Positions 1 through 8,959 are shown, counted from the stretch's first letter. The stretch is DNA of 64,000 nt from Zhenpiania hominis (GCF_014333425.1 NZ_JACRYT010000002.1:186001-250000), one strand, 5' to 3'. Numbers and translations are program-made. The notes: generated from the letters alone by a model not told the origin.

Positions 1-1387
1 GCTGCTGCCTCTGGTAACTCTGTCCGGCCTGGTACTGACTCCCTCGCGCCGCCGCGGCTTTACGCCTTCTCCGGCGTTTTCGCGCCCGTCTGCGCAAAAG
101 CCAGATGATCAGAAGCATCAGCAGAATCAGCGCCGCGGCAATATAGATCAGCACTGCCAGCCAGTCAGGGATTCCTATGTAGGAAAGAGGACCGCCTTTT
201 TCGATCGTCTCCGCGGCCACTACATCGGTCTGGCTCACAAGTTCGTTCCCATTGTAAACCTTGATCACACCGACCTTATCCCCTTTTTTTACAGGGGCCT
301 GCAGCTCCATCTCCTCAAATTCAGTTGTAACGCCGTCAATCTCCGCGCCGCTGGTCACCGTCACCGCTGCCGCGGACTCTGCTATTCCCGCCACATGCCG
401 GTGTTCTCCCCGCTTTACGCGGACCTTACCCACATGTTCATTTTTTCTGACAATATTGTGGGTATCATAGAAATTTTCCAGCACATAATCCCACATCTTA
501 GCCGTGTCGTAAAACCGGCTGTCCGCGCCGGAGTTGAGTACTACGGAAATCAGCTCCGTTCCGTTGCGTTCTACCGCGCCTACCAGACAGGCTCCGGCCG
601 TGCTGGTCTGACCGGTTTTCACGCCGATTGTTCCTTCGTATTTCGGTACGAATTCAATTTCCTTTGTATTCACAACCGTCTTACCGTTTTTTGTGGAAGT
701 TGTTTCTTCTTCTACGGTAATCGGCTCCGTATCCCAAAGCAGCTTGTTGGTATTCTTCAGCTCCCGCTTTTTTGACTTGTTCGTTGCCGGCATGGTGTAG
801 CTTTCCGTGCTAATCAGTTTGCGGAAGGTTTTGTTCTTCATGGCTTCTTTGGTAATCAGCGCCAGATCATAAGCGGTGGTCAGATGTTCTTCCTGTCCCT
901 GCCAGTTCAGACCGCTGGGGTTAAGGAAGTTTGTACTCTTCGCTCCGCAATCCTCCGCCCATTCGTTCATCAGCTTGCAGAAGTTCGTTTCATTCCCTCC
1001 GATTTCCTCCGCAAAAGCGACCGCCGCGTCATTGGCCGAAGGCAGCATCAACGCGTAAAGCAAATCCTCTACAACAAATTCTTCGCCTTTCTTAATATCA
1101 ATAATGCTCCCCATCTGCACCGCGTCATGCTTAGCGGTAAGCGTGTCATCCAGTTCCAGATGCTCCAGGACTACCATACAGGTAACGATCTTTGTCGTGC
1201 TGGCGGGCTGCCTTTTGGTATAAATATCTTTTTCGTAAAGAATCTTCCCCGAATCGGCGTCGATTACAATCGCGGACTCCGCTTCCAGCTGCGGGCTGTC
1301 CGCAGAAGCAGCAAATGCCGGCGTCCACTGGACGCAGGCAATCGCAAGTATCATAATAAAAACAAACAGCCTTTTTCTGAATTTCAT
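1..1387 (-). CDS. dacF: D-alanyl-D-alanine carboxypeptidase, DacF type (3' end cut by window)
   Basis: Serine D,D-carboxypeptidase (penicillin-binding protein, peptidase S11) that trims the terminal D-Ala from peptidoglycan stem peptides outside the membrane. The predicted protein starts with a Lys/Arg-rich signal peptide ending near AFAA. It then shows the three active-site motifs in order: STTK (nucleophile Ser), SAN, and KTG in GVKTGQTS. A late segment of about 20 hydrophobic residues followed by an Arg/Lys-rich tail near the window edge fits the C-terminal membrane anchor of this family. The reading frame is still open at base 1, so the last residues are missing. The start lies 2 bases from the stop of the upstream phosphoglycerate mutase gene, so the two are probably co-transcribed. 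Family is clear; the exact DacA/DacF subtype is inferred. Confidence 0.93.
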   Translation of the reverse strand, partial: MKFRKRLFVFIMILAIACVQWTPAFAASADSPQLEAESAIVIDADSGKILYEKDIYTKRQPASTTKIVTCMVVLEHLELDDTLTAKHDAVQMGSIIDIKKGEEFVVEDLLYALMLPSANDAAVAFAEEIGGNETNFCKLMNEWAEDCGAKSTNFLNPSGLNWQGQEEHLTTAYDLALITKEAMKNKTFRKLISTESYTMPATNKSKKRELKNTNKLLWDTEPITVEEETTSTKNGKTVVNTKEIEFVPKYEGTIGVKTGQTSTAGACLVGAVERNGTELISVVLNSGADSRFYDTAKMWDYVLENFYDTHNIVRKNEHVGKVRVKRGEHRHVAGIAESAAAVTVTSGAEIDGVTTEFEEMELQAPVKKGDKVGVIKVYNGNELVSQTDVVAAETIEKGGPLSYIGIPDWLAVLIYIAAALILLMLLIIWLLRRRARKRRRRRKAAAARGSQYQAGQSYQRQQ

Positions 1388-1389
1388 AG

Positions 1390-2607
1390 CTACTCCTGTT
1401 TTTCAAAGAAGAAATCCGCCAGCGCGTATCCGCTGTCAAAATACGGTCCTTCGGCGCCGGATTTTTCATTAAACTGGCGGGACTTGTCCTCCGGCTTTTC
1501 CTTTCTGCTGTCGTAAATCACATAAGGCACCGGATCCGCCGAATGGGTCCGGATAGCGAGAGGCGTTCTGTGATCCGGAACGATCAGCGCGCGAAAATCC
1601 TCGCCCGCGCCGCGCAGATATTCCACGATCGGTTTCAAGACCTTCTGGTCGATGGAATGCATACACTCCAGTTTTCCCTCCATATCTCCCTGATGGGAAC
1701 ATTCATCCGGTCCTTCCAGATGCATATAGACGAAATCTTTTCCATCCTTGTATTCCCGGATGGCAGCCTGGGCTTTACCGTCAAAGTTGGTATGCAGGGT
1801 ACCGGTAGCGCCCTCCACATCCACGGAGTTCAGCCCCGCGCAGATAGCGATTCCCTTAATCAGATCCACCGCGGAAATCGCGGTTCCCTTAATTCCGTAT
1901 TTATCATAGAAAGAGGACAGGCTCGGCTTCCTTCCCTGACCCCAGATCCAAAGTGTATTGGCCGGATTCAGACCTCTGGCGATCCGATCCTGATTCACCG
2001 GATGGTCTTTTAGGATCTCATAACTTTTTTTCATCATATCCGTGAGGAATTCACTGCCTTCGCCCTTAGGCAGATGATCGCCCACTCTCTGGGTCAGAAC
2101 ATCGTGAGGCGGCGTCAGTTCATAATCGGTAGATCCATTATGCACAATCATGCAGTGGCGGTAGCTGACGCCGGTATAGAAATGAATCCGCTCATCGGCG
2201 AAAGCTTCATTGACCGCCTGAATCAGCTGATCCGCTTCCTCCGTCGTAATATCACCGGAACTGTGATCCGTAATAATCAGATCTTCATAGTCCCCCTCTC
2301 CCGTAAGGGTAATCAGGTTGACGCGGAACGCCACATCCGTGTCCGACATATTAATACCGATGCTGGCCGCTTCCAGAGGTGATCTTCCGGTCAGATACAC
2401 GGAAGGATCGTATCCCATTACAGACAGATTGGCCGCGTCCGATCCCGGAGCGACTCCCGGCGGAATGGTCTTTACCGTTCCCACCTGTCCTTTGGCTGCC
2501 AGTTCGTTGATCATCGGAATATCCGCGGCTTCCAGAGGCGTCTTTCCGCCCAGCGCTTCAACCGGTTCATCTCCGGCTCCATCGGGAACCAGAATTAAAT
2601 ATTTCAT
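1390..2607 (-). CDS. apgM: Cofactor-independent phosphoglycerate mutase, archaeal ApgM type
   Basis: A 405-residue alkaline-phosphatase-superfamily enzyme expected to interconvert 2- and 3-phosphoglycerate. The N-terminus carries LVPDGAGD (metal-binding Asp) and PGSDAANLSVMGYDP, which holds the phosphate-accepting Ser. PDHRTPLAIRTHS near the C-terminus supplies further metal ligands. It is the short archaeal-type family, not the roughly 510-residue GpmI. A subfamily of this group has been proposed to act as homoserine kinase. Proximity to serC and a 3-phosphoglycerate dehydrogenase-like gene favours a 3-phosphoglycerate role here, but this is context only. A strong AGGAGG site precedes the ATG. 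It lies downstream of serC behind a hairpin and directly upstream of dacF. Confidence 0.88.
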   Translation of the reverse strand: MKYLILVPDGAGDEPVEALGGKTPLEAADIPMINELAAKGQVGTVKTIPPGVAPGSDAANLSVMGYDPSVYLTGRSPLEAASIGINMSDTDVAFRVNLITLTGEGDYEDLIITDHSSGDITTEEADQLIQAVNEAFADERIHFYTGVSYRHCMIVHNGSTDYELTPPHDVLTQRVGDHLPKGEGSEFLTDMMKKSYEILKDHPVNQDRIARGLNPANTLWIWGQGRKPSLSSFYDKYGIKGTAISAVDLIKGIAICAGLNSVDVEGATGTLHTNFDGKAQAAIREYKDGKDFVYMHLEGPDECSHQGDMEGKLECMHSIDQKVLKPIVEYLRGAGEDFRALIVPDHRTPLAIRTHSADPVPYVIYDSRKEKPEDKSRQFNEKSGAEGPYFDSGYALADFFFEKQE

Positions 2608-2627
2608 ACAAATCCTCCTGTAATCGG

Positions 2628-2659
2628 AAAAGCTTCCCTTCCGTAAAAGGGAAGCTTTT
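2628..2659 (-). terminator. Hairpin between serC and apgM
   Basis: A near-perfect inverted repeat (AAAAGCTTCCCTT with AAGGGAAGCTTTT) sits just after the serC stop. On the minus strand the stem ends in TTTT then CC, so the U-tract is short. It could be a leaky terminator setting the serC:apgM ratio or an mRNA-stabilising hairpin. Confidence 0.6.
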
Positions 2660-2665
2660 CGTTCT

Positions 2666-3763
2666 TTATTTATTTTCCGCTTCGAATTTTTTCATAAAGT
2701 CGATGAGGGCGTCTACGCCTTCCATCGGCATCGCGTTATAGATGCTGGCCCGCATGCCGCCGATGGAACGGTGTCCGTTGAGGTTATGCAGCCCTGCCGC
2801 TTTTCCCTCCGCGACAAACTTTTTATCCAGATCGCCGTTTCCGGTAACAAATACCACGTTCATCAGGGAACGATCCTGCTCTCTTACCGGGCAGGTGTAA
2901 AGCTGGCTGGAATCAATATAGTCATACAGTTTTTTCGCTTTCTTTACGTCCAGATCATGCATCGCTGCGATTCCGCCGATATTCTTAATGTGCTTGAATA
3001 CTTCTCCCGCCACATAGATGCCAAAACAGTTGGGCGTATTATAGGCAGAGTCGTTTTCCGCGTGAACTTTGTAGTCCAGATAGGTCGGAACGGTTTCTTT
3101 CGCGAATCCGATCAGGTCTTCTCTCATAATTACAATGGTTACGCCGGACGGAGCGACATTTTTCTGCGCTCCCGCGTAAATCAGCCCGAATTTGGAAACG
3201 TCTATTTCCTCGGACAGAATGCAGGAGGACATGTCCGCCACCAGCGGAATATCTCCCGTATCCGGAATATACGGATAATGGGTTCCGTATATGGTGTTGT
3301 TAAATGTAATATGTACATAATCCGCGTCCGGCCGGAAATCCTCTTTCTTCACTTCCGGAATATAGGAGAATGTGGATTCTTCCGAAGACGCCACGATTTT
3401 AATGTCTCCGAATTTTTTCGCTTCCTTGGCAGCTTTCTTTGCCCAGGAACCGGTGATGATGTAATCGGCCTTTCCTGATTTTCTCAGAAGATTCAGGGGA
3501 ACCATGGCAAACTGCAGCGTGCCGCCGCCCTGCAGGAACATTACCTTGTAGTTGTCCGGAATGTTCATAATCTCTCTCAGATCCTTTTCCGCCTCTTCCA
3601 GAATTGTTTTGAATTCTTTGGAGCGATGGCTCATCTCCATTACGGATTCTCCGCAGCCTTTATAGTTAGGCAGGTTCTCCGCTACGCTTTCGATTACCGA
3701 AAGGGGCAGCATGGATGGACCCGCAGAAAAATTGTAAGCTCTGTTATAACTCAATTTTTTCAC
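2666..3763 (-). CDS. serC: Phosphoserine aminotransferase
   Basis: PLP-dependent class V aminotransferase converting 3-phosphohydroxypyruvate plus glutamate to phosphoserine in serine biosynthesis (also used in the B6 pathway in some bacteria). The 365-residue length is normal. The N-terminal NFSAGPSMLP motif is typical, the PLP-binding lysine sits in YAGAQKNVAPSG, and GHRSIGGMRASIYN near the C-terminus is the SerC signature. It is divergent from the serA-like gene at 3877, and the two promoters share an inverted repeat. No phosphoserine phosphatase gene is recognisable in the window. Confidence 0.96.
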   Translation of the reverse strand: MKKLSYNRAYNFSAGPSMLPLSVIESVAENLPNYKGCGESVMEMSHRSKEFKTILEEAEKDLREIMNIPDNYKVMFLQGGGTLQFAMVPLNLLRKSGKADYIITGSWAKKAAKEAKKFGDIKIVASSEESTFSYIPEVKKEDFRPDADYVHITFNNTIYGTHYPYIPDTGDIPLVADMSSCILSEEIDVSKFGLIYAGAQKNVAPSGVTIVIMREDLIGFAKETVPTYLDYKVHAENDSAYNTPNCFGIYVAGEVFKHIKNIGGIAAMHDLDVKKAKKLYDYIDSSQLYTCPVREQDRSLMNVVFVTGNGDLDKKFVAEGKAAGLHNLNGHRSIGGMRASIYNAMPMEGVDALIDFMKKFEAENK

Positions 3764-3803
3764 CTCCGCTAAGACTTGATTTTAATTTCACAAATGATTT
3801 CCT

Positions 3804-3842
3804 ATTATATCACTTTACTGGCCTGCGGTAAAGTGCTATAAT
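3804..3842. promoter_or_regulatory. Overlapping divergent promoters of serC and serA-like gene with 8-bp inverted repeat
   Basis: Rightward promoter: TTTACT at 3814-3819, 17-base spacer, TATAAT at 3837-3842. Leftward promoter: TTTACC (complement of 3827-3832), 17-base spacer, TATAAT (complement of 3804-3809). Both -35 boxes lie within the inverted repeat CACTTTAC (3811-3818) / GTAAAGTG (3828-3835). One bound dimer could control both genes. The regulator is unknown. Confidence 0.65.
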
Positions 3843-3876
3843 TTAGGATAATTCAAAATATTAGAGAGGTGAAACC

Positions 3877-5043
3877 ATGTATAAAATCGCAACCCTTAAT
3901 AAAATATCACCGGTTGGCCTTTCCAGGCTTACGGATGGATATACAGTCATCGATAATACCGATGAGGCGAACGGCATTCTCGTTCGCAGCCAGGCCATGC
4001 ACGATATGGAATTTTCGAGTGATCTGCTGGCAATCGGCCGCGCCGGCGCGGGTGTTAACAATATTCCCCTTGACCGCTGCGCCCAGGAGGGAATCGTCGT
4101 ATTCAACACTCCCGGAGCCAACGCCAACGCGGTAAAAGAACTTGTCCTGGCGGGTATGCTGCTGGCCGCGAGAAATATCCCCGAAGGTCTTGCCTGGGCG
4201 AAGACGTTAGCCGGAACCGAAGGCGTCGGAAAAGCCGTTGAAAAAGGAAAAGGCCAGTTTGCCGGAACCGAGCTGAAGGGAAAAACGCTGGGCGTTATCG
4301 GACTGGGCGCCATCGGCGCCATGGTTGCCAACGCCGCTGAAAATCTGGGAATGGATGTAATCGGCTATGACCCGTTCCTCAGTGTCAAAGCGGCCCTCAG
4401 TCTGTCCACCACGGTCCGTGTTGTGGACAACCTCAAGGATCTGTATCCGAAATGTGATTATATCAGCATCCATGTTCCGGCGACTGACAGTACCAGCAAA
4501 ATGGTAAACGCAGAAGCTTTCGCCCAGATGAAGGAGGGCGTTATCTTCCTGAACTTCTCCAGAGACAAGCTCATGGATGACGACGCGCTGGAAAAAGCCC
4601 TGGCTGACGGAAAAGTAAAAAAATATGTAACAGACTTTACGGATGATCGGGTCATCAACTTTGATCATACCATCGTACTGCCGCATCTGGGCGCGTCTTC
4701 AGCGGAGGCGGAAGAAAACTGCGCTTCCATGGCGGTGGATCAGATTATGGATTACATAGAAAACGGAAACATTGTAAACTCTGTGAACTTCCCGGCATGC
4801 AGCCTGGGGGCGAAGGCTGACGGCGCGTCAAGAGCCTGCATCATTCACAAAAACGTTCCCGGAATTCTTGAAAAAATCACCGGAGTCTTCGGAGATCTCG
4901 CAATTAATGTAGATAATATGATCAACAAGAGCAAAGGAGACTTCGCCTATACCCTGTTAGAAACTTCCGGCGGAATTTCAGAAGACGAACTGAAGGGAAA
5001 ACTCGGAACAGACGAGTTTATCCGTGTAAGAGTTATTCAATAA
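3877..5043 (+). CDS. serA: D-3-phosphoglycerate dehydrogenase-like protein with ACT domain
   Basis: D-isomer-specific 2-hydroxyacid dehydrogenase of 388 residues, expected to oxidise 3-phosphoglycerate to 3-phosphohydroxypyruvate with NAD for serine synthesis. The Rossmann motif GLGAIGAMVANAAE lies near residue 145. A catalytic Arg is seen in NFSRDKLMDD and the catalytic His in LPHLGASSAE. A C-terminal ACT domain (roughly residues 315-388, starting near IIHKNVPGILEKI) suggests amino-acid feedback. The usual catalytic Glu segment is replaced by an Asp-rich stretch (TDFTDDRV), a variation worth noting. It faces serC, which supports the serine-pathway assignment. The start follows GAGAGGTGAAACC. 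Confidence 0.9.
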   Translation: MYKIATLNKISPVGLSRLTDGYTVIDNTDEANGILVRSQAMHDMEFSSDLLAIGRAGAGVNNIPLDRCAQEGIVVFNTPGANANAVKELVLAGMLLAARNIPEGLAWAKTLAGTEGVGKAVEKGKGQFAGTELKGKTLGVIGLGAIGAMVANAAENLGMDVIGYDPFLSVKAALSLSTTVRVVDNLKDLYPKCDYISIHVPATDSTSKMVNAEAFAQMKEGVIFLNFSRDKLMDDDALEKALADGKVKKYVTDFTDDRVINFDHTIVLPHLGASSAEAEENCASMAVDQIMDYIENGNIVNSVNFPACSLGAKADGASRACIIHKNVPGILEKITGVFGDLAINVDNMINKSKGDFAYTLLETSGGISEDELKGKLGTDEFIRVRVIQ

Positions 5044-5053
5044 GATCTCTGTA

Positions 5054-5096
5054 AAAAAGCATGCCGCATTTTTCATTCCAACGCGGCATGCTTTTT
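5054..5096. terminator. Bidirectional terminator between serA-like and yihY-like genes
   Basis: The stem AAAAAGCATGCCGC / GCGGCATGCTTTTT encloses a 15-base loop. Runs of T follow on both strands, and the two flanking genes converge on it. Confidence 0.9.
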
Positions 5097-5957
5097 CTAT
5101 TTTGTGCCCGGTCTCTGTACCGGCTTTCTTTTACTGAATTCTTCTGTATCGTCCCACACTTTGTTCACGAGGATTCCCAGGCAGAGCACCCAGGCTAAAA
5201 AGTAGAACCAGAATAGAATCGCTACAATCGAAGACAACGCGCCGTAAATAATATCATAATTTGCCACGCTCGTTGTATACCGGGCGTAGATCAGCGTCAC
5301 AATCAGCATACCGCCTGACGCGAAAATGCTGCCGGGCAGGATTTTGCGGAACGGAACCCGGTTTGTGGGCAAAATATAGTAATTGTAGCTTACCATCAGA
5401 AAATAAAGAGCCAGCCCTAAAATCCAGCGCAGATACATCCAGATATTGTTGATATATTTATCCGCGTCCAGACTCAGCAAACGCACGACCGCCCGCAGCA
5501 AAAGATCTCCGTAACCCAGAATCACCAGGGCAAACGCGATTGTAAAAAGCGTCACGATCATCGTGCGCACCGCGCGAAACCGCTCTCTCCAGTATCCTCT
5601 TCCCGTTGTCTGCCCATCGGTAAAGGTATAATTGGTAATCCGCATAATGGCGAACTGCGCCCTGGACGCGGCCCAGAGGGCTACAACCAGGAAAACGATG
5701 TTTCCCGCGCCTGCCGGCGAAAATTCGATCAGCCTGTGCAGCGCGCTGGAAATTTCATTTCCGGTATACGCGCTGAGCCACTGAACGACATCTTCCACCG
5801 ACATATTAAAGTAGCCCAGAATCTGTGTTAAAATCAAGAGAACCGGCACAATCGAAAGCAACAGATAAAAGGAGATCTGCGCGGCAAACCCCTGATAATA
5901 CGGATCACGAAACCGCTTGATCCCTAAAAATACCATTTGTAAAAATCGTCGTTTCAT
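5097..5957 (-). CDS. YihY/BrkB family inner-membrane protein
   Basis: A 286-residue polytopic membrane protein of the YihY/virulence factor BrkB family (often mislabelled RNase BN). It has about six hydrophobic segments, and an early GFAAQISFYLLLSIVPVLL stretch is characteristic. The C-terminus is basic (KRKPVQRPGTK). The molecular function of the family is not established. The start lies 13 bases after the stop of the rdgB-like gene with only a weak GAGAG site, so translation is probably coupled to it. Confidence 0.88.
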   Translation of the reverse strand: MKRRFLQMVFLGIKRFRDPYYQGFAAQISFYLLLSIVPVLLILTQILGYFNMSVEDVVQWLSAYTGNEISSALHRLIEFSPAGAGNIVFLVVALWAASRAQFAIMRITNYTFTDGQTTGRGYWRERFRAVRTMIVTLFTIAFALVILGYGDLLLRAVVRLLSLDADKYINNIWMYLRWILGLALYFLMVSYNYYILPTNRVPFRKILPGSIFASGGMLIVTLIYARYTTSVANYDIIYGALSSIVAILFWFYFLAWVLCLGILVNKVWDDTEEFSKRKPVQRPGTK

Positions 5958-5970
5958 AATTGCTCTCGCT

Positions 5971-6585
5971 TTACCTGTTTTCTTTTTCTCCGGTCTTCTG
6001 CTCCAGCAGCCTCCGCAATTCCCTCAGCGCGTTGGCTCTGTGGCTGATTTTATTTTTTTCTTCCGGCGGAAATTCTCCGAAAGTTATGGAATATCCCAGA
6101 GGCACAAACAGCGGATCATACCCGAATCCGTTGCTGCCCCGTTCTTCCAGTACAATATGCCCCTCCACTTCTCCCCGGGCCGTCAGAGTTTCTCCATCCG
6201 GATACACCATGGTAATCACAGATACAAACCGGCCGGTTCGTTTCTCATAAGGGACATCCTTAATCAATGATTTCAGTTTATCATTGTTAGCCTGATCGTT
6301 TCCATCTTCTCCCGCGAAGCGGGCGGAAAACACGCCCGGCGCTCCGTCCAGACAATCTACTTCCAGGCCGGAATCATCCGCGATCGTGATTTCACCGCAG
6401 AGCTTCATGATTTCATAAGCCTTTTTCCGGGAATTTTCTTCAAACGTGCTCCCGTCTTCCTCAATCTCCACATCCGGAACGCCGGCTTTGTCCCTGGGGA
6501 TGATTTCCATTCCGAATTCCTTTGTGATCGCTTCGATTTCCTTGATTTTATGCTGATTTTTTGATGCAGCGACAATGATACTCAT
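5971..6585 (-). CDS. rdgB: XTP/dITP diphosphatase (RdgB/HAM1 family)
   Basis: A cytosolic Mg-dependent pyrophosphatase that removes non-canonical purine nucleotides (dITP, XTP) from the precursor pool. The protein has 204 residues. The N-terminal VAASKNQHKIKEI matches the family's substrate-loop signature, ADDSGLEVDCLDGAPGVFSA is the central catalytic motif, and GFGYDPLFVP plus SHRANAL near the end are typical. It is preceded by GAGGAGTTTTT and co-directional with the YihY gene. Confidence 0.95.
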   Translation of the reverse strand: MSIIVAASKNQHKIKEIEAITKEFGMEIIPRDKAGVPDVEIEEDGSTFEENSRKKAYEIMKLCGEITIADDSGLEVDCLDGAPGVFSARFAGEDGNDQANNDKLKSLIKDVPYEKRTGRFVSVITMVYPDGETLTARGEVEGHIVLEERGSNGFGYDPLFVPLGYSITFGEFPPEEKNKISHRANALRELRRLLEQKTGEKENR

Positions 6586-6630
6586 AAAAACTCCTCATCC
6601 TATAGTATGACCCATTCCGCGATTATTACT

Positions 6631-7173
6631 TCAGATTCCGCAGGAACCTACCGGAACTTTTCCGCCGACCGCGTCAATTATCGCGCGGGTTTTTTCTTCA
6701 TCGAAATAGCTGCAGATTTCGATGAAATATACGCCCTGATCCGTCAGTTCTTTGGCGGCCGCCTTTGCCGCTTCCAGATCTTTTGTAAAACGTACATATG
6801 TATTGCATTCCTCATTTCTCAGCTCAAATTTCTGAGTATCCTCCACTCCATCCATTACAATGACAACGCCGAATTCTTTGAAAGAATCCAGAGCGTCCAG
6901 CTTCTTCTGTTCTTCCGGGAAAAAATTGACATGAAGAATCTCCATATCCCCTTTCACCGCTTTCCTCAGCCGCTGCGCCCGCTCATCATCAAAAGCGCCG
7001 CATAGATCGATCAGCTCATAGCCTTCCTGATCCAGCTTTTTCACCAATTCCTCGGCCATATCCATATCATTGACCCCGGCTACAAAGCTGCGGCTTTCGG
7101 AATTCTCATAAGTAAACGAATAGTTTTCCGGCGACGCGCCTTCCGCTTCTTCAATAAATGCGTACTTAAACAT
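6631..7173 (-). CDS. Tandem DUF6506-like protein
   Basis: A 180-residue soluble protein built from two related halves. Each half shows a FxxGV/VRF strand, a region like MAEELVKKLDQEGYELIDLCG or AKAAAKELTDQGVYFIEIC, a charged FDDERA/FDEEKT helix, and an ending on VxxAVGGKVPVG. I recognise the pattern as DUF6506, normally a single domain of about 100 residues; function unknown. The start is placed at ATG 7173 because AGGAGGGC lies just upstream; an earlier in-frame codon at 7206 lacks a site. It is divergent from the glycerate dehydrogenase-like gene at 7305. Confidence 0.7.
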   Translation of the reverse strand: MFKYAFIEEAEGASPENYSFTYENSESRSFVAGVNDMDMAEELVKKLDQEGYELIDLCGAFDDERAQRLRKAVKGDMEILHVNFFPEEQKKLDALDSFKEFGVVIVMDGVEDTQKFELRNEECNTYVRFTKDLEAAKAAAKELTDQGVYFIEICSYFDEEKTRAIIDAVGGKVPVGSCGI

Positions 7174-7304
7174 AATGCCCTCCTTCTTTATATTCCGTTC
7201 AAACAACTGGAATTAGTTGCATTATTATACCATATTGTTTCTGGACTTTCTACTCCCTGTGCGGTAGAATACCTGTAGATTTGCTTTGAAAGGAGTTTGT
7301 ATTT

Positions 7305-8219
7305 ATGAAAATTGTCATGCTTGACGGGCATACCATCAACCCCGGCGATCTTTCCTGGAACGCGCTTTCTGAAATCGGAGAGCTGGAGGTTTATGACGCT
7401 ACAGAGCCGGATCAGATGCTTTCCCGCATTGGAGACGCGGAAATCCTGCTGACCAGCAAATGTCTGATTACAAGAGATTTGATGATGAAATGTCCTTCTT
7501 TAAAATATATCGGCTCCATGGCTACCGGTTACAATAATATTGATGTGGACGCCGCCGGAGAGCTCGGCATCGCGGTTACCTATATCCCGGCCTATTCGAC
7601 AGACGCGGTCGCCCAGCATACGATCGCGCTGATACTGGAACTATGCAACCACGCAGGTCTTCATAACACCTCTGTAAAAAAAGGCGACTGGCACGACTGC
7701 CCGTATTTCTGCTACTGGAAAGAACCCCTCGTCCTTTTGAAGGGCAAATCCCTGGGGATTGTCGGCTATGGCCAGATCGGAAGAAGGGTCGCGGAAATCG
7801 CGAAGGCGCTGGGAATGGAAATTCATGTGTACAGCAAAGAGCCTGACGCAGCCGTAAAGTCCGATTTTGTCACGCTCCACTGCCCTCTTACAAAAGAAAA
7901 CGCGAACTTTGTCAACACAGAATTTATCGAAAGGATGAAGCCCGGAGCTGTTCTGATCAATACCGCAAGAGGCGGGCTGGTTGACGAAGCGGCTCTCGCG
8001 GACGCTCTGAAATCCGGTCGTTTGCGCGCCGCCGCCGTGGATGTACTTGCCCAGGAGCCTCCTTCCTCCGATCATCCTCTGATCGCTTTGGAAAACTGTA
8101 TTATCACGCCGCATCTGGCCTGGACTCCGACCGAAATGCGCCAGACTATCTGCAGGGTTCTGGCAGACAACCTGAGCAGTTTTCTTCAGGGCGGAACGCT
8201 CAACCGGGTAGATTTATAA
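7305..8219 (+). CDS. hprA: D-2-hydroxyacid dehydrogenase (glycerate dehydrogenase/hydroxypyruvate reductase type)
   Basis: A 304-residue NAD(P)-dependent oxidoreductase expected to interconvert hydroxypyruvate and D-glycerate. The N-terminal GHTINPGDLSWN matches glycerate dehydrogenases. The nucleotide-binding motif is VGYGQIGRRVAEI, the catalytic Arg lies in NTARGGLVDE, the catalytic Glu in AQEPP, and the catalytic His in ITPHLAW. It is slightly shorter than the usual 315-320 residues because the loop after the first Rossmann strand (VYSKEPDAAVKSDF) is trimmed. With glycerate kinase at 16.8 kb and the serine genes upstream it could link serine and glycerate pools. The product name is an inference from family resemblance. 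The stop abuts the convergent amidase gene. Confidence 0.85.
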   Translation: MKIVMLDGHTINPGDLSWNALSEIGELEVYDATEPDQMLSRIGDAEILLTSKCLITRDLMMKCPSLKYIGSMATGYNNIDVDAAGELGIAVTYIPAYSTDAVAQHTIALILELCNHAGLHNTSVKKGDWHDCPYFCYWKEPLVLLKGKSLGIVGYGQIGRRVAEIAKALGMEIHVYSKEPDAAVKSDFVTLHCPLTKENANFVNTEFIERMKPGAVLINTARGGLVDEAALADALKSGRLRAAAVDVLAQEPPSSDHPLIALENCIITPHLAWTPTEMRQTICRVLADNLSSFLQGGTLNRVDL

Positions 8220-8789
8220 TTAAGACGTCATTCCGAAATACAGACGGATTCCCCGGTAGATTCCCCTGGCAAAGCTTTCCGGATCGCTGGTCAGCAGATA
8301 CAGATCGTTTGCGTTTGTCATGTATCCCATTTCCACAAGCACGGCCGGCATGGAAGTCGCGCGCAGCACATACAGACTCGGACGTATGAATACGCCCCGG
8401 TTCCTCAGACCGGTCATATCATGCAGGCCTTCCAGAATCCGCCCTGCCAGTGTGTAAGCCGGCGTGGATTCACTATACACATAGGCTTCGCTGCCGCTGG
8501 CGGAAGTGTTGGTACTGGTATTGCAATGCAGGCTGACAAAATAATCGGCGCCCCAGGTGTTGGCCTCATAGACCCTGGCCTGCAGACTGGTGGCGTTGCT
8601 GGTTCCCAGCTGCTCTTCCGGCGTATCGCGGGAAAGCCTCACGTCAAAATCAGGATCCGCCCGGAGCAGCGCCGCCAGGCGCACTCCCACCTCATAATTG
8701 ATATCCTGCTCTCTGACCCCGTTCACCTCAGCTCCGGCATTCGGGTTCTGGGGATTATGTCCCTGATCGACAAATATTTTAATCGCCAT
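8220..8789 (-). CDS. N-acetylmuramoyl-L-alanine amidase (Amidase_3), no signal peptide
   Basis: A zinc amidase that cleaves the MurNAc-L-Ala bond of peptidoglycan. The family residues are present: DQGHNP (Zn His), the Glu in INYEVG, SLHCNTS (Zn His) and VEMGYMTN (catalytic Glu). The catalytic domain makes up the whole 189-residue protein. I see no signal peptide, so export, if any, would be by another route; similar signal-less amidases occur in Clostridia and phages. The start is at ATG 8789; an in-frame ATG at 8798 is only 2 bases from the GGAG and less likely. It converges on the dehydrogenase gene with no gap. Confidence 0.85.
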   Translation of the reverse strand: MAIKIFVDQGHNPQNPNAGAEVNGVREQDINYEVGVRLAALLRADPDFDVRLSRDTPEEQLGTSNATSLQARVYEANTWGADYFVSLHCNTSTNTSASGSEAYVYSESTPAYTLAGRILEGLHDMTGLRNRGVFIRPSLYVLRATSMPAVLVEMGYMTNANDLYLLTSDPESFARGIYRGIRLYFGMTS

Positions 8790-8930
8790 ATGGTGCATAT
8801 CTCCTTTCTTTTTCAGTTTTTTTATCCTATGCGGCAACGCTCCTTTTTGTTCTTATCCCAACGATTTTCCTTTTTTCGCTAAAAAAGCTCTTTTTTTGCG
8901 AAAATCCGGCATGGAAATAGGGAAAGCATA

Positions 8931-8959
8931 TTGATCCGACCATCATTCCTCTGTATAAT
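8931..8959 (+). promoter_or_regulatory. Promoter of the phosphate transporter operon
   Basis: TTGATC, a 17-base spacer and TATAAT at 8954-8959, about 80 bases before the transporter ATG. It is a good match to the housekeeping consensus. Confidence 0.7.
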
